A DNA stretch of 64,000 bases, taken from contig CAZWRV010000001.1 of the NCBI GenBank assembly GCA_964636325.1, forward strand, positions 84,789 through 148,788, in the 5' to 3' direction. The DNA comes from CAZWRV01 sp964636325 (GTDB taxonomy: Bacteria > Verrucomicrobiota > Lentisphaeria > Victivallales > GWF2-50-93). A program made the position numbers and the translations under genes. Below are positions 31,529-40,460 of this stretch, in pieces (position 1 is the stretch's first letter; every line of letters starts with the position of its first letter). A model generated the notes under the pieces. That model saw only the letters and a program-made list of their open reading frames with translations, did no database searches and had not been told where the DNA came from.

Positions 31529-33199
31529 CTTCTTGAAATCATCGTATAGCACCTTCCCGACCTTGAGATGCTCCGGCAGGGGGGCGTCCTCGTCGAGGTC
31601 GAGGCACTTCAGGATGCCGGGCTCGATCTCCTTGTATTTGAATCCGCTTTCGGGGCATACCATCACGCCGTGCTTATCAGGATTTTTGAGTATGTGCCCA
31701 TGTCTGCTCATCCAGCCCTTCTGCTTGGCGGGGACGCCCATCATCAGGGCATAGTCGGGGACATCCTTCGACACGACCGCGCCGGCGGCGATGAAGCAGT
31801 ATCTGCCGAGCTTAGTGCCGCAGACTATCGTGGCGTTCGCCCCGACCGTGGCGCCGCGCCGCAGGAGCGTGGTCTCGTAGAGCGAATGGCGCAGAACCTG
31901 GCTTCTCGGATTCGTCACGTTCGTCAGGACGCAGGACGGCCCGAGGAAGACGTCGTCCTCCACGGTCGTCCCGGTATAGACCGACACGTTGTTCTGTATC
32001 TTTACGTTGTTTCCGATCAGCACGCCGTCGGCTATGCTGACGTTCTGCCCCATGATGCATTTCTCGCCTATAACCGCGCCTTTGTATATGTGGCTGAAAT
32101 GCCAGATTTTAGTCCCCTTCCCTATTTTCGCGCCCTCGTCTATGACCGCAGTCGGATGGGCGAAGAAATCCGGCTCCTTGGCCTTCGGCGCATCGGCCTT
32201 GCTCTTCCTGAGGGCTTCCGTCTGCCGCGCCTCGAGGGAAGCCTGGCACTCCTTGAGAACCCTGAGGACCTTCATCCCCTCCGCGCCGGAGGTAATCGGC
32301 TCCGAGCCGGTCCTCGCGGCGTCAAGGAATGCCTTGCACTCCGCCTTCAGCGGCTCCACCCACCCGTCCGAGAGCTTGATCGCGGTGCCCTCGGCCTTCT
32401 TCGGGATGGGAAATCCGGACTTCCATTCGATGGTGTGCGGATAAAAGACCAGCTTCTCGTCGATCTCCTTGGTGTCGTCGAACACGAGCATCCCGGACGC
32501 CCCGGTCACCACAAGCAGCTGCTCCTTGAACGGATTCAGCCAGCTCACGAATATGTGGGCGCCGACGCCCGACGGGAACTTAAGGTTGGTCAGCGTGATG
32601 TCCGCTATGTCAGGATGGAGGAAGTTGCTCCCGACCGAGTCAATGTAATACGGCTCCTCCCCGGCAAGGCTCAGTATCAGCGAGATGTCGTGCGGCGCGA
32701 ACGACCACAGGATGTTCTCCTCCCTCCTTATCTTGCCCAGGTTCAGCCTGTTCGAATATATGTATTGCAGCCTCCCGAGCGTTCCCTCGGAGATGATCTC
32801 CTTCATCTTGACGACCGCCGGATGGTAGTGGAGGATGTGCCCGACGAAAAGGATCTTCCTCTGCTTCTTCGCAAGGGCGATCAGCGCCTTGCCGTCCTCC
32901 AGCGTCAGCGCCAGGGGCTTTTCCACAAACACATTCTTGCCCGCCTCCAAGGCCCGCCTGGCCAGGTCGAAATGCATCACCGCTGGGGCGGCTATGAACA
33001 CGTTCTCGACGGACTTGTCCTCGAAAACTTCCCTGCAGTCCTTAACGAAGGCGACATTCGGATACAGCCTACTCTCCCGGCCGATTATCTCGTCCGACGA
33101 ATCGCAGATCACCCGGAGGGCGCCCAGTTCGTGGATGTTCCTGGCGATGTTCTTGCCCCAATAGCCCGCCCCGATCAGTGCCGCGTCCCTTTTAAACAT
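31517..33199 (-). CDS. Fusion of Gfo/Idh/MocA dehydrogenase and hexapeptide N-acetyltransferase (WbpB-WbpD type)
   Basis: The 560-residue protein fuses two enzymes. Residues 1-335 are a Gfo/Idh oxidoreductase (LIGAGYWGKNIARNIHEL, VFIAAPAVMHFDLARRAL, KNVFVEKPLALTLEDG, LFVGHILHYHPAVVKMKEI). After a lysine/alanine-rich linker, residues 350-560 are a left-handed beta-helix acetyltransferase (GKGTKIWHFSHIYKGAVIGE, IADGVLIGNNVKIQNNVSVY, VFLGPSCVLTN, GRYCFIAAGAVVSKDV). In the 2,3-diacetamido-uronate pathway these are the 3-dehydrogenase and the 3-N-acetyltransferase acting before and after the aminotransferase encoded downstream. The 6-dehydrogenase and 2-epimerase of the pathway are not in the window. 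Confidence 0.93.
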   Translation of the reverse strand: MFKRDAALIGAGYWGKNIARNIHELGALRVICDSSDEIIGRESRLYPNVAFVKDCREVFEDKSVENVFIAAPAVMHFDLARRALEAGKNVFVEKPLALTLEDGKALIALAKKQRKILFVGHILHYHPAVVKMKEIISEGTLGRLQYIYSNRLNLGKIRREENILWSFAPHDISLILSLAGEEPYYIDSVGSNFLHPDIADITLTNLKFPSGVGAHIFVSWLNPFKEQLLVVTGASGMLVFDDTKEIDEKLVFYPHTIEWKSGFPIPKKAEGTAIKLSDGWVEPLKAECKAFLDAARTGSEPITSGAEGMKVLRVLKECQASLEARQTEALRKSKADAPKAKEPDFFAHPTAVIDEGAKIGKGTKIWHFSHIYKGAVIGEKCIMGQNVSIADGVLIGNNVKIQNNVSVYTGTTVEDDVFLGPSCVLTNVTNPRSQVLRHSLYETTLLRRGATVGANATIVCGTKLGRYCFIAAGAVVSKDVPDYALMMGVPAKQKGWMSRHGHILKNPDKHGVMVCPESGFKYKEIEPGILKCLDLDEDAPLPEHLKVGKVLYDDFKKKKG

Positions 33200-33437
33200 A
33201 AAAATATCCCTATCACAATTCGATTTGCCTCGAAAAACCTGATTTAAACACGCTCCGCCCCGTCAATTGACAGGACGCCAATAAACGTCGAAATAAATAA
33301 AAAGAATTAATTTATAATGAAAACGTTGATTTTCAACTCGATAATCCAACTCAGGGAGCCCTTTGCCGGAAATAAGCGGATATCGCGCAGGCAGGCTGCG
33401 AAACAGCTCTTGCTCGTCCGGCTTCCACGGCTAAATG
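33200..33437. other. Divergent intergenic region
   Basis: This AT-richer gap separates the leftward glycan genes from the rightward secreted-protein gene. No gene and no copy of the dispersed repeats is evident. It should contain the promoter of the WbpB-WbpD fusion gene, but I cannot pick one out with confidence. Confidence 0.5.
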
Positions 33438-33465
33438 TTGAAAAAGTTCCATATGTCTTTAAAAT
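33438..33465 (+). promoter_or_regulatory. Candidate sigma70-type promoter
   Basis: TTGAAA (33438-33443) and TAAAAT (33460-33465) are separated by 16 bases and lie about 150 bases before the start of the 1166-residue secreted protein gene. The match is good but based only on sequence. Confidence 0.4.
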
Positions 33466-33614
33466 AAGTTAAGTGGAGATAGCGCAGATAAGCAGGAAGG
33501 AATAAATCGCTCATCCTCGCTCATTTTCGCGTATGGATTCAGGAAACTGCGCCCTTTTGCTCGTTCCGCACTTAAAGAAAAATGCAAAATATTACAATTC
33601 ATGGAGGTATCATT

Positions 33615-36600
33615 ATGCGGAATTTTGGAAGAATTGCGTTGGTATCGACGGCGCTGATGCTGGGTGGGGGGGTGGTCTCGTCCCAGGAAAAGAAGGCGCC
33701 CTCGGTCTGGTTCATCGGATATCCGCACATGTCATGCGGGTTCGAGCTGGCCGCGAAACTCCAGAAGGGCGGATTCAACATAAACGGGATGCAACATCCC
33801 GGGCTTGAAGGGCCCGCATTGAAGTGGGACGACGTCAAGAAATACAACGTTCTCGTCGTCCAGGGGCTCGGCCATTCCAACGCGGACTTCACGCTCAGCG
33901 ACAAGAACAAGGAGAACATAGAAGTCCTCAACAAGTTCCTTGCCGAGGGCGGCGGCATATTCTTCATACCGTGCTGGGGCCAGCAAAACAACCTGATCCC
34001 CCCGCAGAAGGCTTTCCTCAATCCTCTGGGGCTTGATCCGGTCTTCGAGGATGTCCCAATAGATCCTGAGACTTCCGTAAAGGGGACGTCCTGGAAGATC
34101 GACTTCGCCAGGACTGCGAACATCGCGGCCTCGCCGGTGACGGAAGGCGTCAAGAACCTGTGGTTTCCGGTCAACTGCAGGGCCGGTGCCCAGAACCACA
34201 CCACTCCGTTCACGGCCGACGGCAGCTGGACGGTGGCGGTCAAGGGTGAGAAGAGCTGCGTGACGCAGACCGTCGCGATAGAGGGGGTCAACGCCAACAA
34301 GCCCGTGGAAGGGAAGTTCAAGGGAGAAGTGCCGATACTGGCGTTCCGCAACGTCGGCAAGGGCAGGATTGTATGCTTCGGGATAACGCCCGAATACCTT
34401 TTCAGCAATGTTGCGTCCACTACGCTGGAAGGGATCGTGATGGAGAAAGGCCTGAAGAAGGTTCCCTCCGACGGCTGCAGGCTTATCGAGAATTCGCTTA
34501 AATGGCTTGCCGAGCCGTCACTGGCGGAAGCTGCGCTCGGCGGCGCGCCGATGAACATGGCTCTTCTTGAAAACCCATACAAGACGAAGTTCTGCGGGCC
34601 TTTCCCATGGGACGACAACGTAAAACGGCTTGAATCTCCGGCGTCGAATCCCGGTCTGATCGGAGCGAGGACACAATATTCCTCCGGCAAGGGGACGGTG
34701 GAGGACTGGGTCAACGAGGCTAAGAAGAACGGACTGTCGTTCATCGTCTTCCTCGAGGAGTTCGGCGCGCTTTCCAAGGAGAAGTTCGACAGCCTGAAGC
34801 AGGACTGCGCGAAGTTCACGGACGCGAAGTTCGCAGCCATCCCGGGCTTCACGATCGACGACGAGATAGGGAATCACTATTTCTACTTCGGGACGACCTT
34901 CATCTACCCGCCCAAGGATTTTCTCTCGGATGACGGGAAGGTATTCGTCTCCCGCGACACGGGGCTGGTCCCGGACAAGCCGTTCGTGAAGGGCCAGCTC
35001 GCCATGACGACGCTGGACTACGCATATACCACATGCGGCTTCAAGCTCAGCGCCGGCAATTATCTCTTTTCGAAGGATGCGGCACCGTTCGCTAACTTCT
35101 TCTCGAACTGGGATGCGACGGGCGTGGTCACCTCCAAGGACGGGGAAGTTGTTGAAAACGCTCTCGAGGACTACCTCTCGCTGGTGGACTTCGGGCAGGG
35201 TCCGGTGCCGATCGCGATAGACCTGATGTCGGATCCGTCGATGATCGCGAAAAGCCCGTGGAGGACAATCGTCCGGATGGGCGACGACGGAGCGGTGATA
35301 GGCGGCCAGCTCGAAGGCGCCAACAAGATCGCCGCATACTGGAACACCTGGCATTTCTACCCGGACAACCCGACCAAGATCTACATCACCGAAGGGCCGA
35401 AGATCGACAACTGGTCCTTCGCGGGGCCGCGCGACTACGAAGGCTGCAACCAAGGAGACTTTGTCTGGCAGAATCTCCGCTGGAGAATATACGGCAAGGC
35501 GAGTTCGGACACAGGATTGAAGAATATCCAGATATTCGACGGCCCAGAACTCTTCAGGAATTTCATCCTGGCCGGCGAGAAGGAGTTCGAATTCACCATT
35601 GAACTGAACCACGACAAGCAGCACAACCTTGTCATGGTCGTCGAGGATGCGAACGGCAAGAAGGCCGTCAGCGGCGAACAATGGGACCGCAACCACAGGC
35701 TTGAGGAGTTCAACTGCTCCGACCGCAACAACCAGCTCAGCTACGGATATCTCACCAATTCCGACGGCAGCTACATCATGCTCGGCGGCAACCAGACCCT
35801 CTCATCCCCGAACAAGCGTGTCCATTCCGGTGAAATTTCACCCGCGGGAACCTTCAAGAACGATCCGCACCTCGGAGCTCCCGCGTTCGACGGCGCGACA
35901 GGCGGCGAACCCCCGTTCTTCCCCTCCGTCTACCTCCACAGCAAGGAAAAAGGCGAGATGGCGGAGCCGGCAGTCACGGAATCTTTCCGCATGTTCCACA
36001 CCGGCGACGTCAACATAGGCGAAGGTAGGTACGACAACAACTTCACCGACAAGATCCAGGTCGCGAACGTCTGGCACACTCTCTGGAAGACCGAGCCCGC
36101 CGAAAACTTCACCGTTGTGAAGCGCCTGCATTTCTTCAATGTCGATCCCGACAGCCCGCTCGCCGTGTTCATCTACAAGATCCAAATGACGCTCAAGAAG
36201 GACATCCCCAATACCGGGGCGCATGTAGGCGCCTTCAGGACGGACGACGCGAAGCTCTGGCTGCTGAAGGGGAGCGACGGCTCGTTCCTCGCTGGTAACT
36301 GGGAGGACAACGCGAAATCCCCGGCTAGATATCTAAGCATTCCGTTCGGCGCCGGGGCATACGCGGGACTCATGGATACACCGCTCGGCAGCGCGGCACT
36401 GTTCCCGCTGAGCGACAACGTCAGCGTATCGCTAGCGCTTCCTGAAAAAGTCAACACCAATTTAAACTTCGGGATTCCTGCGGACAAGACGCCGCAGAAG
36501 GCACATGAGTCCGCCTATGTTTCGTTCATTGTCATCGGAATTCCCAGGCCGACGGACTTCACCAAGAATCTGCCCGGGAAAAGCAACGAGGTCATCGACA

Positions 36601-37115
36601 AATTCAACCGCGACTTCGGCCTCGACGGCGGCAAGACCGGCTACGCACTGGCGCTCGATGCCGGCAAGGTCCTTTCGCAGAGATATATACTGGACGTAGA
36701 CGGCAAGGAGGCCGCGTGCATGCACGGCACGATCGAAGGCAAGCTGATTTCGACGCTTCCGATTACGGTCTCCGACCTGAACGACAAGTGGAGTGCGTTC
36801 CTTTACGACGGAAACATCAAGAAGTCGCGCCCTGTAGGCATCTTTGAAAAGAAGGCCTGGGCTGTAATTCCGGTCAAGGGAAAAACGGAGATATTCATGG
36901 GGCATCCCGTCACCGCGGACAACCCTGAAATATTCATCCAGGTCTGCCAGACAAACGAGAACGCATGGAGTGTCGAACTGCACAATCCGGCCGACAAACC
37001 CGTCAGCGTGACGCCGGCCCTGAATGCGAAATTCGCATCCTTCGCCGGAAAGAAACTCTCCGACGGCAAAATCGAAATCCCCGCCGGGAAGTCCGTCTTT
37101 GTGAACCTCCAGTAA
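33615..37115 (+). CDS. Large secreted protein with GATase1-like and PHP-like regions
   Basis: The start is ATG at 33615, with GGAGG seven bases upstream; an earlier ATG at 33582 lacks this. The 1166-residue product begins with a signal peptide (RIALVSTALMLGGGVVSS). Residues about 25-110 resemble a ThuA/GATase1-like domain (YNVLVVQGLGHSNADFTLSD, LNKFLAEGGGIFFIPCWGQ). Around residues 350-440 there is a PHP-like stretch (VEDWVNEAKKNGLSFIVFLE, IPGFTIDDEIGNHYFYFGT). The last 500 residues look beta-rich. I do not recognise the whole architecture. A role in handling extracellular or periplasmic carbohydrate is inference. It is transcribed alone, before the glycosylase gene. Confidence 0.88.
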   Translation: MRNFGRIALVSTALMLGGGVVSSQEKKAPSVWFIGYPHMSCGFELAAKLQKGGFNINGMQHPGLEGPALKWDDVKKYNVLVVQGLGHSNADFTLSDKNKENIEVLNKFLAEGGGIFFIPCWGQQNNLIPPQKAFLNPLGLDPVFEDVPIDPETSVKGTSWKIDFARTANIAASPVTEGVKNLWFPVNCRAGAQNHTTPFTADGSWTVAVKGEKSCVTQTVAIEGVNANKPVEGKFKGEVPILAFRNVGKGRIVCFGITPEYLFSNVASTTLEGIVMEKGLKKVPSDGCRLIENSLKWLAEPSLAEAALGGAPMNMALLENPYKTKFCGPFPWDDNVKRLESPASNPGLIGARTQYSSGKGTVEDWVNEAKKNGLSFIVFLEEFGALSKEKFDSLKQDCAKFTDAKFAAIPGFTIDDEIGNHYFYFGTTFIYPPKDFLSDDGKVFVSRDTGLVPDKPFVKGQLAMTTLDYAYTTCGFKLSAGNYLFSKDAAPFANFFSNWDATGVVTSKDGEVVENALEDYLSLVDFGQGPVPIAIDLMSDPSMIAKSPWRTIVRMGDDGAVIGGQLEGANKIAAYWNTWHFYPDNPTKIYITEGPKIDNWSFAGPRDYEGCNQGDFVWQNLRWRIYGKASSDTGLKNIQIFDGPELFRNFILAGEKEFEFTIELNHDKQHNLVMVVEDANGKKAVSGEQWDRNHRLEEFNCSDRNNQLSYGYLTNSDGSYIMLGGNQTLSSPNKRVHSGEISPAGTFKNDPHLGAPAFDGATGGEPPFFPSVYLHSKEKGEMAEPAVTESFRMFHTGDVNIGEGRYDNNFTDKIQVANVWHTLWKTEPAENFTVVKRLHFFNVDPDSPLAVFIYKIQMTLKKDIPNTGAHVGAFRTDDAKLWLLKGSDGSFLAGNWEDNAKSPARYLSIPFGAGAYAGLMDTPLGSAALFPLSDNVSVSLALPEKVNTNLNFGIPADKTPQKAHESAYVSFIVIGIPRPTDFTKNLPGKSNEVIDKFNRDFGLDGGKTGYALALDAGKVLSQRYILDVDGKEAACMHGTIEGKLISTLPITVSDLNDKWSAFLYDGNIKKSRPVGIFEKKAWAVIPVKGKTEIFMGHPVTADNPEIFIQVCQTNENAWSVELHNPADKPVSVTPALNAKFASFAGKKLSDGKIEIPAGKSVFVNLQ

Positions 37116-37129
37116 TTGCAAGCGGAATC

Positions 37130-37768
37130 GTGAAGAAGGATATTATTGCAACATATCGTATCTTGCTGAAGCGCTACGGGCCGCAGCACTGGTGGCCGGG
37201 CGACACGCCATGGGAGGTATGCGTCGGCGCGGTCCTCACGCAGAACACCGCCTGGACCAACGTCGAGAAGGCAATTGCAAACCTTAAGATCCGTAACCGC
37301 GGCGTCCTGCCTCCCGCTGAGGACCTGCTTCGGATGCCTATGTCCGATCTTGAGGATGCCATAAGGCCCTCCGGCTACTTCCGGCTCAAGGCCGGTCGCC
37401 TCCGCGCCGCCACCGAATGGTGGGCCGCCAACACGAAGGACGGCAGGCTCCATCCGGCCGGGCGCAGCCTCTTGAACTGGAGGGAGTCGCTGCTGAAGGT
37501 CAAGGGAATCGGTCCGGAGACCGCCGACAGCATCCTACTATACTGCTTCAACCTGCCGACCTTCGTCATTGACGCCTACACGAAACGGATGATGGCCAGG
37601 CACTTCGGGATTCCCGAAAACATCGGATACCATGAAATCCAGAAAATCTTCATGGACTCTCTGCCGAAGGATCATAAAATCTACAACGAGTTTCACGCTC
37701 TTATCGTCAGGCTCTCCAAGCAGGACTGCAGGAAAAAAGGCTGCTCGCCGGAATGTCCGCTGGCATGA
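37130..37768 (+). CDS. HhH-GPD DNA glycosylase, endonuclease III-related
   Basis: The 212-residue protein contains the helix-hairpin-helix and catalytic aspartate of the HhH-GPD superfamily: LLKVKGIGPETADSILLY and FVIDAYTKRM. The position of the catalytic lysine of endonuclease III is occupied by glutamate (GIGPETAD), as in MagIII-like monofunctional glycosylases that remove alkylated bases. Only three cysteines are present at the end (DCRKKGCSPECPLA), one fewer than in a typical 4Fe-4S loop. The likely start is GTG at 37130, 14 bases after the preceding stop; the frame extends further upstream inside that gene. It probably acts in base-excision repair. Confidence 0.88.
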   Translation: MKKDIIATYRILLKRYGPQHWWPGDTPWEVCVGAVLTQNTAWTNVEKAIANLKIRNRGVLPPAEDLLRMPMSDLEDAIRPSGYFRLKAGRLRAATEWWAANTKDGRLHPAGRSLLNWRESLLKVKGIGPETADSILLYCFNLPTFVIDAYTKRMMARHFGIPENIGYHEIQKIFMDSLPKDHKIYNEFHALIVRLSKQDCRKKGCSPECPLA

Positions 37769-37837
37769 AGCTCCGCCGTTTGAATTTCAGATGTGGTTTG
37801 CTTACATTAAACATCAGTGCGTGGAATATTGGAACGA

Positions 37838-37894
37838 GGCGGTTGCGGTCTTTTGGTTTTGCTCCGCAATCAAAATACGCTATTCTCAGCCTAT
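37838..37894. repeat. Dispersed repeat D, copy 2 (uninterrupted, inverted)
   Basis: The reverse complement reads TAGGCTGAGAATAGCG, ATTTTGATTGCGGAGC and AAAACCAAAAGACCGCAACC, a continuous version of the split copy at 29990-30117. It lies in the 322-base gap before the ABC exporter gene. Confidence 0.85.
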
Positions 37895-37967
37895 AATGAG
37901 TATCAATCCCGTCCAAAATAAAGATGGAATTGTCTATGTAAAACGTCTCAACGGGTGTTTTTTTTCG

Positions 37968-38035
37968 GGTCGGGATCGCTATCGGAATCGGAATCGCAAA
38001 TTGAATTCAAACGACCCCGATTCCGACACCGATGA
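37968..38035. repeat. Simple-sequence stretch of CGGAATCG/CCGATTCC type
   Basis: GGTCGGGATCGCTATCGGAA and TCGGAATCGC are followed by ACCCCGATTCCGACACCGAT, forming degenerate short repeats and an imperfect dyad. The reading frame through it gives RDRYRNRNRK and PDSDTDENIF, a low-complexity translation that argues against its being part of the ABC protein. Confidence 0.6.
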
Positions 38036-38090
38036 GAATATTTTTGACACTAATGAAAATGAGTATAATATCCGATCCGCGTATTTTGCA

Positions 38091-39923
38091 GTGAAAAAAG
38101 ACACCATCTTATCCGCAGCCAGCCGATACTTGGCCGTGAACAAGGCAATAAGCGCCTTTGTCCGATGGCTCTGGCCGTATTTTTCCAAGTATCCTTTGTT
38201 TCTTTCCGTCGTCATTGTCTCGCTGCTCATAGAGGCGGCATTCAACGCAGCGCTTCCCATAAGCTTCAAATATATCATCGACTACGCGCTGATCGGACCG
38301 GACATGTCCGTCGAGATCGGAACAGAGAAGGACGAGTTGCATCTGATGCAGATCATCATCCCCCTCAGCATCGGGGTGATTCTTGTAACCATTATAGGGA
38401 TAACCAGGCGTTACCTTACGCAGGCCGTGATAGCCAAGGTCATTCGTGACATACGCATGTATCTTTTCGACCATCTGCAGCGGCTCTCGATGTCTTTTTT
38501 CTCGAAACGGCAGACAGGGGATCTGCTGTCCCGCTTCTCCGGGGATCTTGTAAGCGTGGAGGAGACGCTTATCAACACGGACGCATGGGTTCTTCTCCCC
38601 GGGATAAACGTCCTCATCGGCACGGCGGTGCTGTTCTACTTGGACTGGAGGCTCGCCCTTCTCTCGCTTCTTGTGTGGCCGATCTGCCTGCTTTTGCCGA
38701 ATCTTTTTGCCGATGCGGCCACGAAGGCAAGTTACAGGAAGAAGCAGGACGAAGCTCTGACGCTCTCGGTGCTTCAGGAAAATCTGGATGCCAGGGACGT
38801 AGTGCGCGCATTCGGACTTCAGGCTTGGTCGAGGAGGGTCTTCTCCGGCAGGAACATGAGGCTCTGCGCAAGCACAAGCCGTTATGGATTCCTGAGCGCG
38901 CTCATAGAGCACATTTCCCTTGTGGGGATAGTAATCATGCAGGTGATAGTCCTCGGCGTTGGGGCATTCATGGCGTGGCAGGGACAGATTACTATAGGCA
39001 GCCTGACAGCGTTCCAAGCTATCTTCATGTCTATGAGCACGAACTTGAGCTATGTTACGCAGTTCATGCCCAACCTGATTCAGGCGAGCAGTTCGATAAC
39101 CCGGCTTGATGAGATAGTCGGGGAGGTGCCGGACGTGGACGACGTTCCCGACGCCCTGCCACTTTCCGGGTTCAAAAATGAAATCAGGTTCACAAACCTG
39201 AGTTTCGGCTACACGGCGTCGGCATACAATCTGGAAGACATATCGTTTGTCGTCAGACGCGGGCAGCGAGTCGCCTTTGTGGGTGGAAGCGGATCCGGCA
39301 AATCGACGATATTGAAGCTGATCATGCGTTTTTATGATCCGCAGAAGGGATCGGTGACGGTGGACGGCCTGGATATCCGTTCCGTGACGCAAAGCTCCCT
39401 CAGGAGGCTGATGGGGGTTGTGTTCCAGGACAATTTCCTCTTCAACCTCTCGATAAGGGAGAATCTGCGCTTGTCGCGGAGTTCGGTCACCGACGCCGAG
39501 ATCGAGGCCGCGGCGAAGGATGCGGAAATCCACGAGTCCATCCTGGAGATGCCCTGCGGATACGATACTCCCGTCGGCGAACGCGGAGGCATGCTGTCCG
39601 GCGGCCAGCGCCAGCGCATGGCAATCGCCCGAGCACTGTTGAACAATCCCGAGATACTGATTCTTGACGAAGCCACTTCCGCGCTGGATCCTATGACCGA
39701 GGAAGCCATCAATGAAACGCTGGAGCGCGTCGGCAGGACACGGACCGTCATCATGGTCTCCCACCGCCTTGACGCAGTTAAGGGGATGGACCGCATAATC
39801 GTCCTAGATCACGGAAGAATAGTCGAAGAGGGGCGGCACGAGGAGCTTCTTTCGAAGAACGGGCTCTATGCGGGACTCTGGCGCAAGCAGGCGGGAGAGT
39901 GTGCCAGCCCCAAGACGACTTGA
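38091..39923 (+). CDS. ABC exporter half-transporter (MsbA/lipid or drug type)
   Basis: The protein has an N-terminal six-helix ABC membrane domain (from FVRWLWPYFSKYPLFLSVVI through INVLIGTAVLFYLDWRLALL) and a C-terminal ATPase with Walker A GGSGSGKST, Q-loop VVFQDNFLF, signature LSGGQRQRMAIARA, Walker B ILILDEATSALD and switch VSHRL. Such half-transporters work as homodimers exporting lipids, peptides or drugs. The start is uncertain: I use GTG at 38091 (about 610 residues), because the 150 codons upstream run through repeat D and a low-complexity stretch; ATG at 37896 and GTG at 38136 are alternatives. No clear ribosome-binding site decides it. Confidence 0.92.
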   Translation: MKKDTILSAASRYLAVNKAISAFVRWLWPYFSKYPLFLSVVIVSLLIEAAFNAALPISFKYIIDYALIGPDMSVEIGTEKDELHLMQIIIPLSIGVILVTIIGITRRYLTQAVIAKVIRDIRMYLFDHLQRLSMSFFSKRQTGDLLSRFSGDLVSVEETLINTDAWVLLPGINVLIGTAVLFYLDWRLALLSLLVWPICLLLPNLFADAATKASYRKKQDEALTLSVLQENLDARDVVRAFGLQAWSRRVFSGRNMRLCASTSRYGFLSALIEHISLVGIVIMQVIVLGVGAFMAWQGQITIGSLTAFQAIFMSMSTNLSYVTQFMPNLIQASSSITRLDEIVGEVPDVDDVPDALPLSGFKNEIRFTNLSFGYTASAYNLEDISFVVRRGQRVAFVGGSGSGKSTILKLIMRFYDPQKGSVTVDGLDIRSVTQSSLRRLMGVVFQDNFLFNLSIRENLRLSRSSVTDAEIEAAAKDAEIHESILEMPCGYDTPVGERGGMLSGGQRQRMAIARALLNNPEILILDEATSALDPMTEEAINETLERVGRTRTVIMVSHRLDAVKGMDRIIVLDHGRIVEEGRHEELLSKNGLYAGLWRKQAGECASPKTT

Positions 39924-39971
39924 GCCGATAGTCATCTTATAGACTAGAAAGCAGGATGTGGGGTATTTTTT

Positions 39972-40370
39972 ATGATCAGTATAAGCTGTGACGGCTGCGG
40001 CGGCAGATGCTGCATGGATCCTCTCTCACCCATCCTCATTCCGGAGGAGGAGGAGATGTTCAAGGGAAACTCAGTTTTGGTGAGGACACCGTTCAGGGAC
40101 ATGAAAGCGCTTGCGAAAAAGGGGGACGGCAGATGTGTTTTCCTGGATGACGCCGGACGCGGCTGCAAGATTTATGGGAGAAGACCCTTCGAATGCCGTA
40201 TCTATCCTTTGCTTCTGGACTTTGAATCCGGGCCGGGCATAAAGCTGGACACGAGCATCTGCGGGAACATCTGCAGCCTCATCTACGACGAGAAGGCAGT
40301 TTCCAGCCTGCTCAAGGAACGGCGCTGGCCGGAGGACTGGATAAAGGCCTACATGTCCATGGACGGATGA
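39972..40370 (+). CDS. YkgJ-family cysteine cluster protein
   Basis: The 132-residue protein has the zinc/iron-chelating cysteine pattern of the YkgJ (CxxCxxxCC) family: CDGCGGRCC at the N-terminus, GRCVFLDDAGRGCKIYGRRP and FECRIYPLLLDFE in the middle, and two more cysteines in DTSICGNICSLIY. The family is widespread, binds a metal or Fe-S cluster, and has no established general function. It starts with ATG at 39972, about 50 bases after the ABC exporter gene. No membrane segment is visible. Confidence 0.9.
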   Translation: MISISCDGCGGRCCMDPLSPILIPEEEEMFKGNSVLVRTPFRDMKALAKKGDGRCVFLDDAGRGCKIYGRRPFECRIYPLLLDFESGPGIKLDTSICGNICSLIYDEKAVSSLLKERRWPEDWIKAYMSMDG

Positions 40371-40460
40371 CGGATTTCAGACGATAGCGGCCCCTACGCC
40401 AATTCAACATCTCCAATGCTATCATTATAGCGGCGCGAGCAAAAAACAGGAGGCATGGAT

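Noticed and set aside
31568..33247. Open frame of 559 codons on the plus strand
   Set aside because: It is antisense to the WbpB-WbpD-type fusion, whose both domains show clear family motifs; the opposite frame has none and is rich in Arg, Asp and Val as expected of a shadow.
34518..35696. Long minus-strand frame inside the 1166-residue secreted protein gene
   Set aside because: No start context or family motif; the plus-strand gene has a signal peptide and a ribosome-binding site.
38109..39764. Open frame of 551 codons on the minus strand
   Set aside because: Antisense to the ABC exporter with all ATPase motifs; no domain is seen in it.
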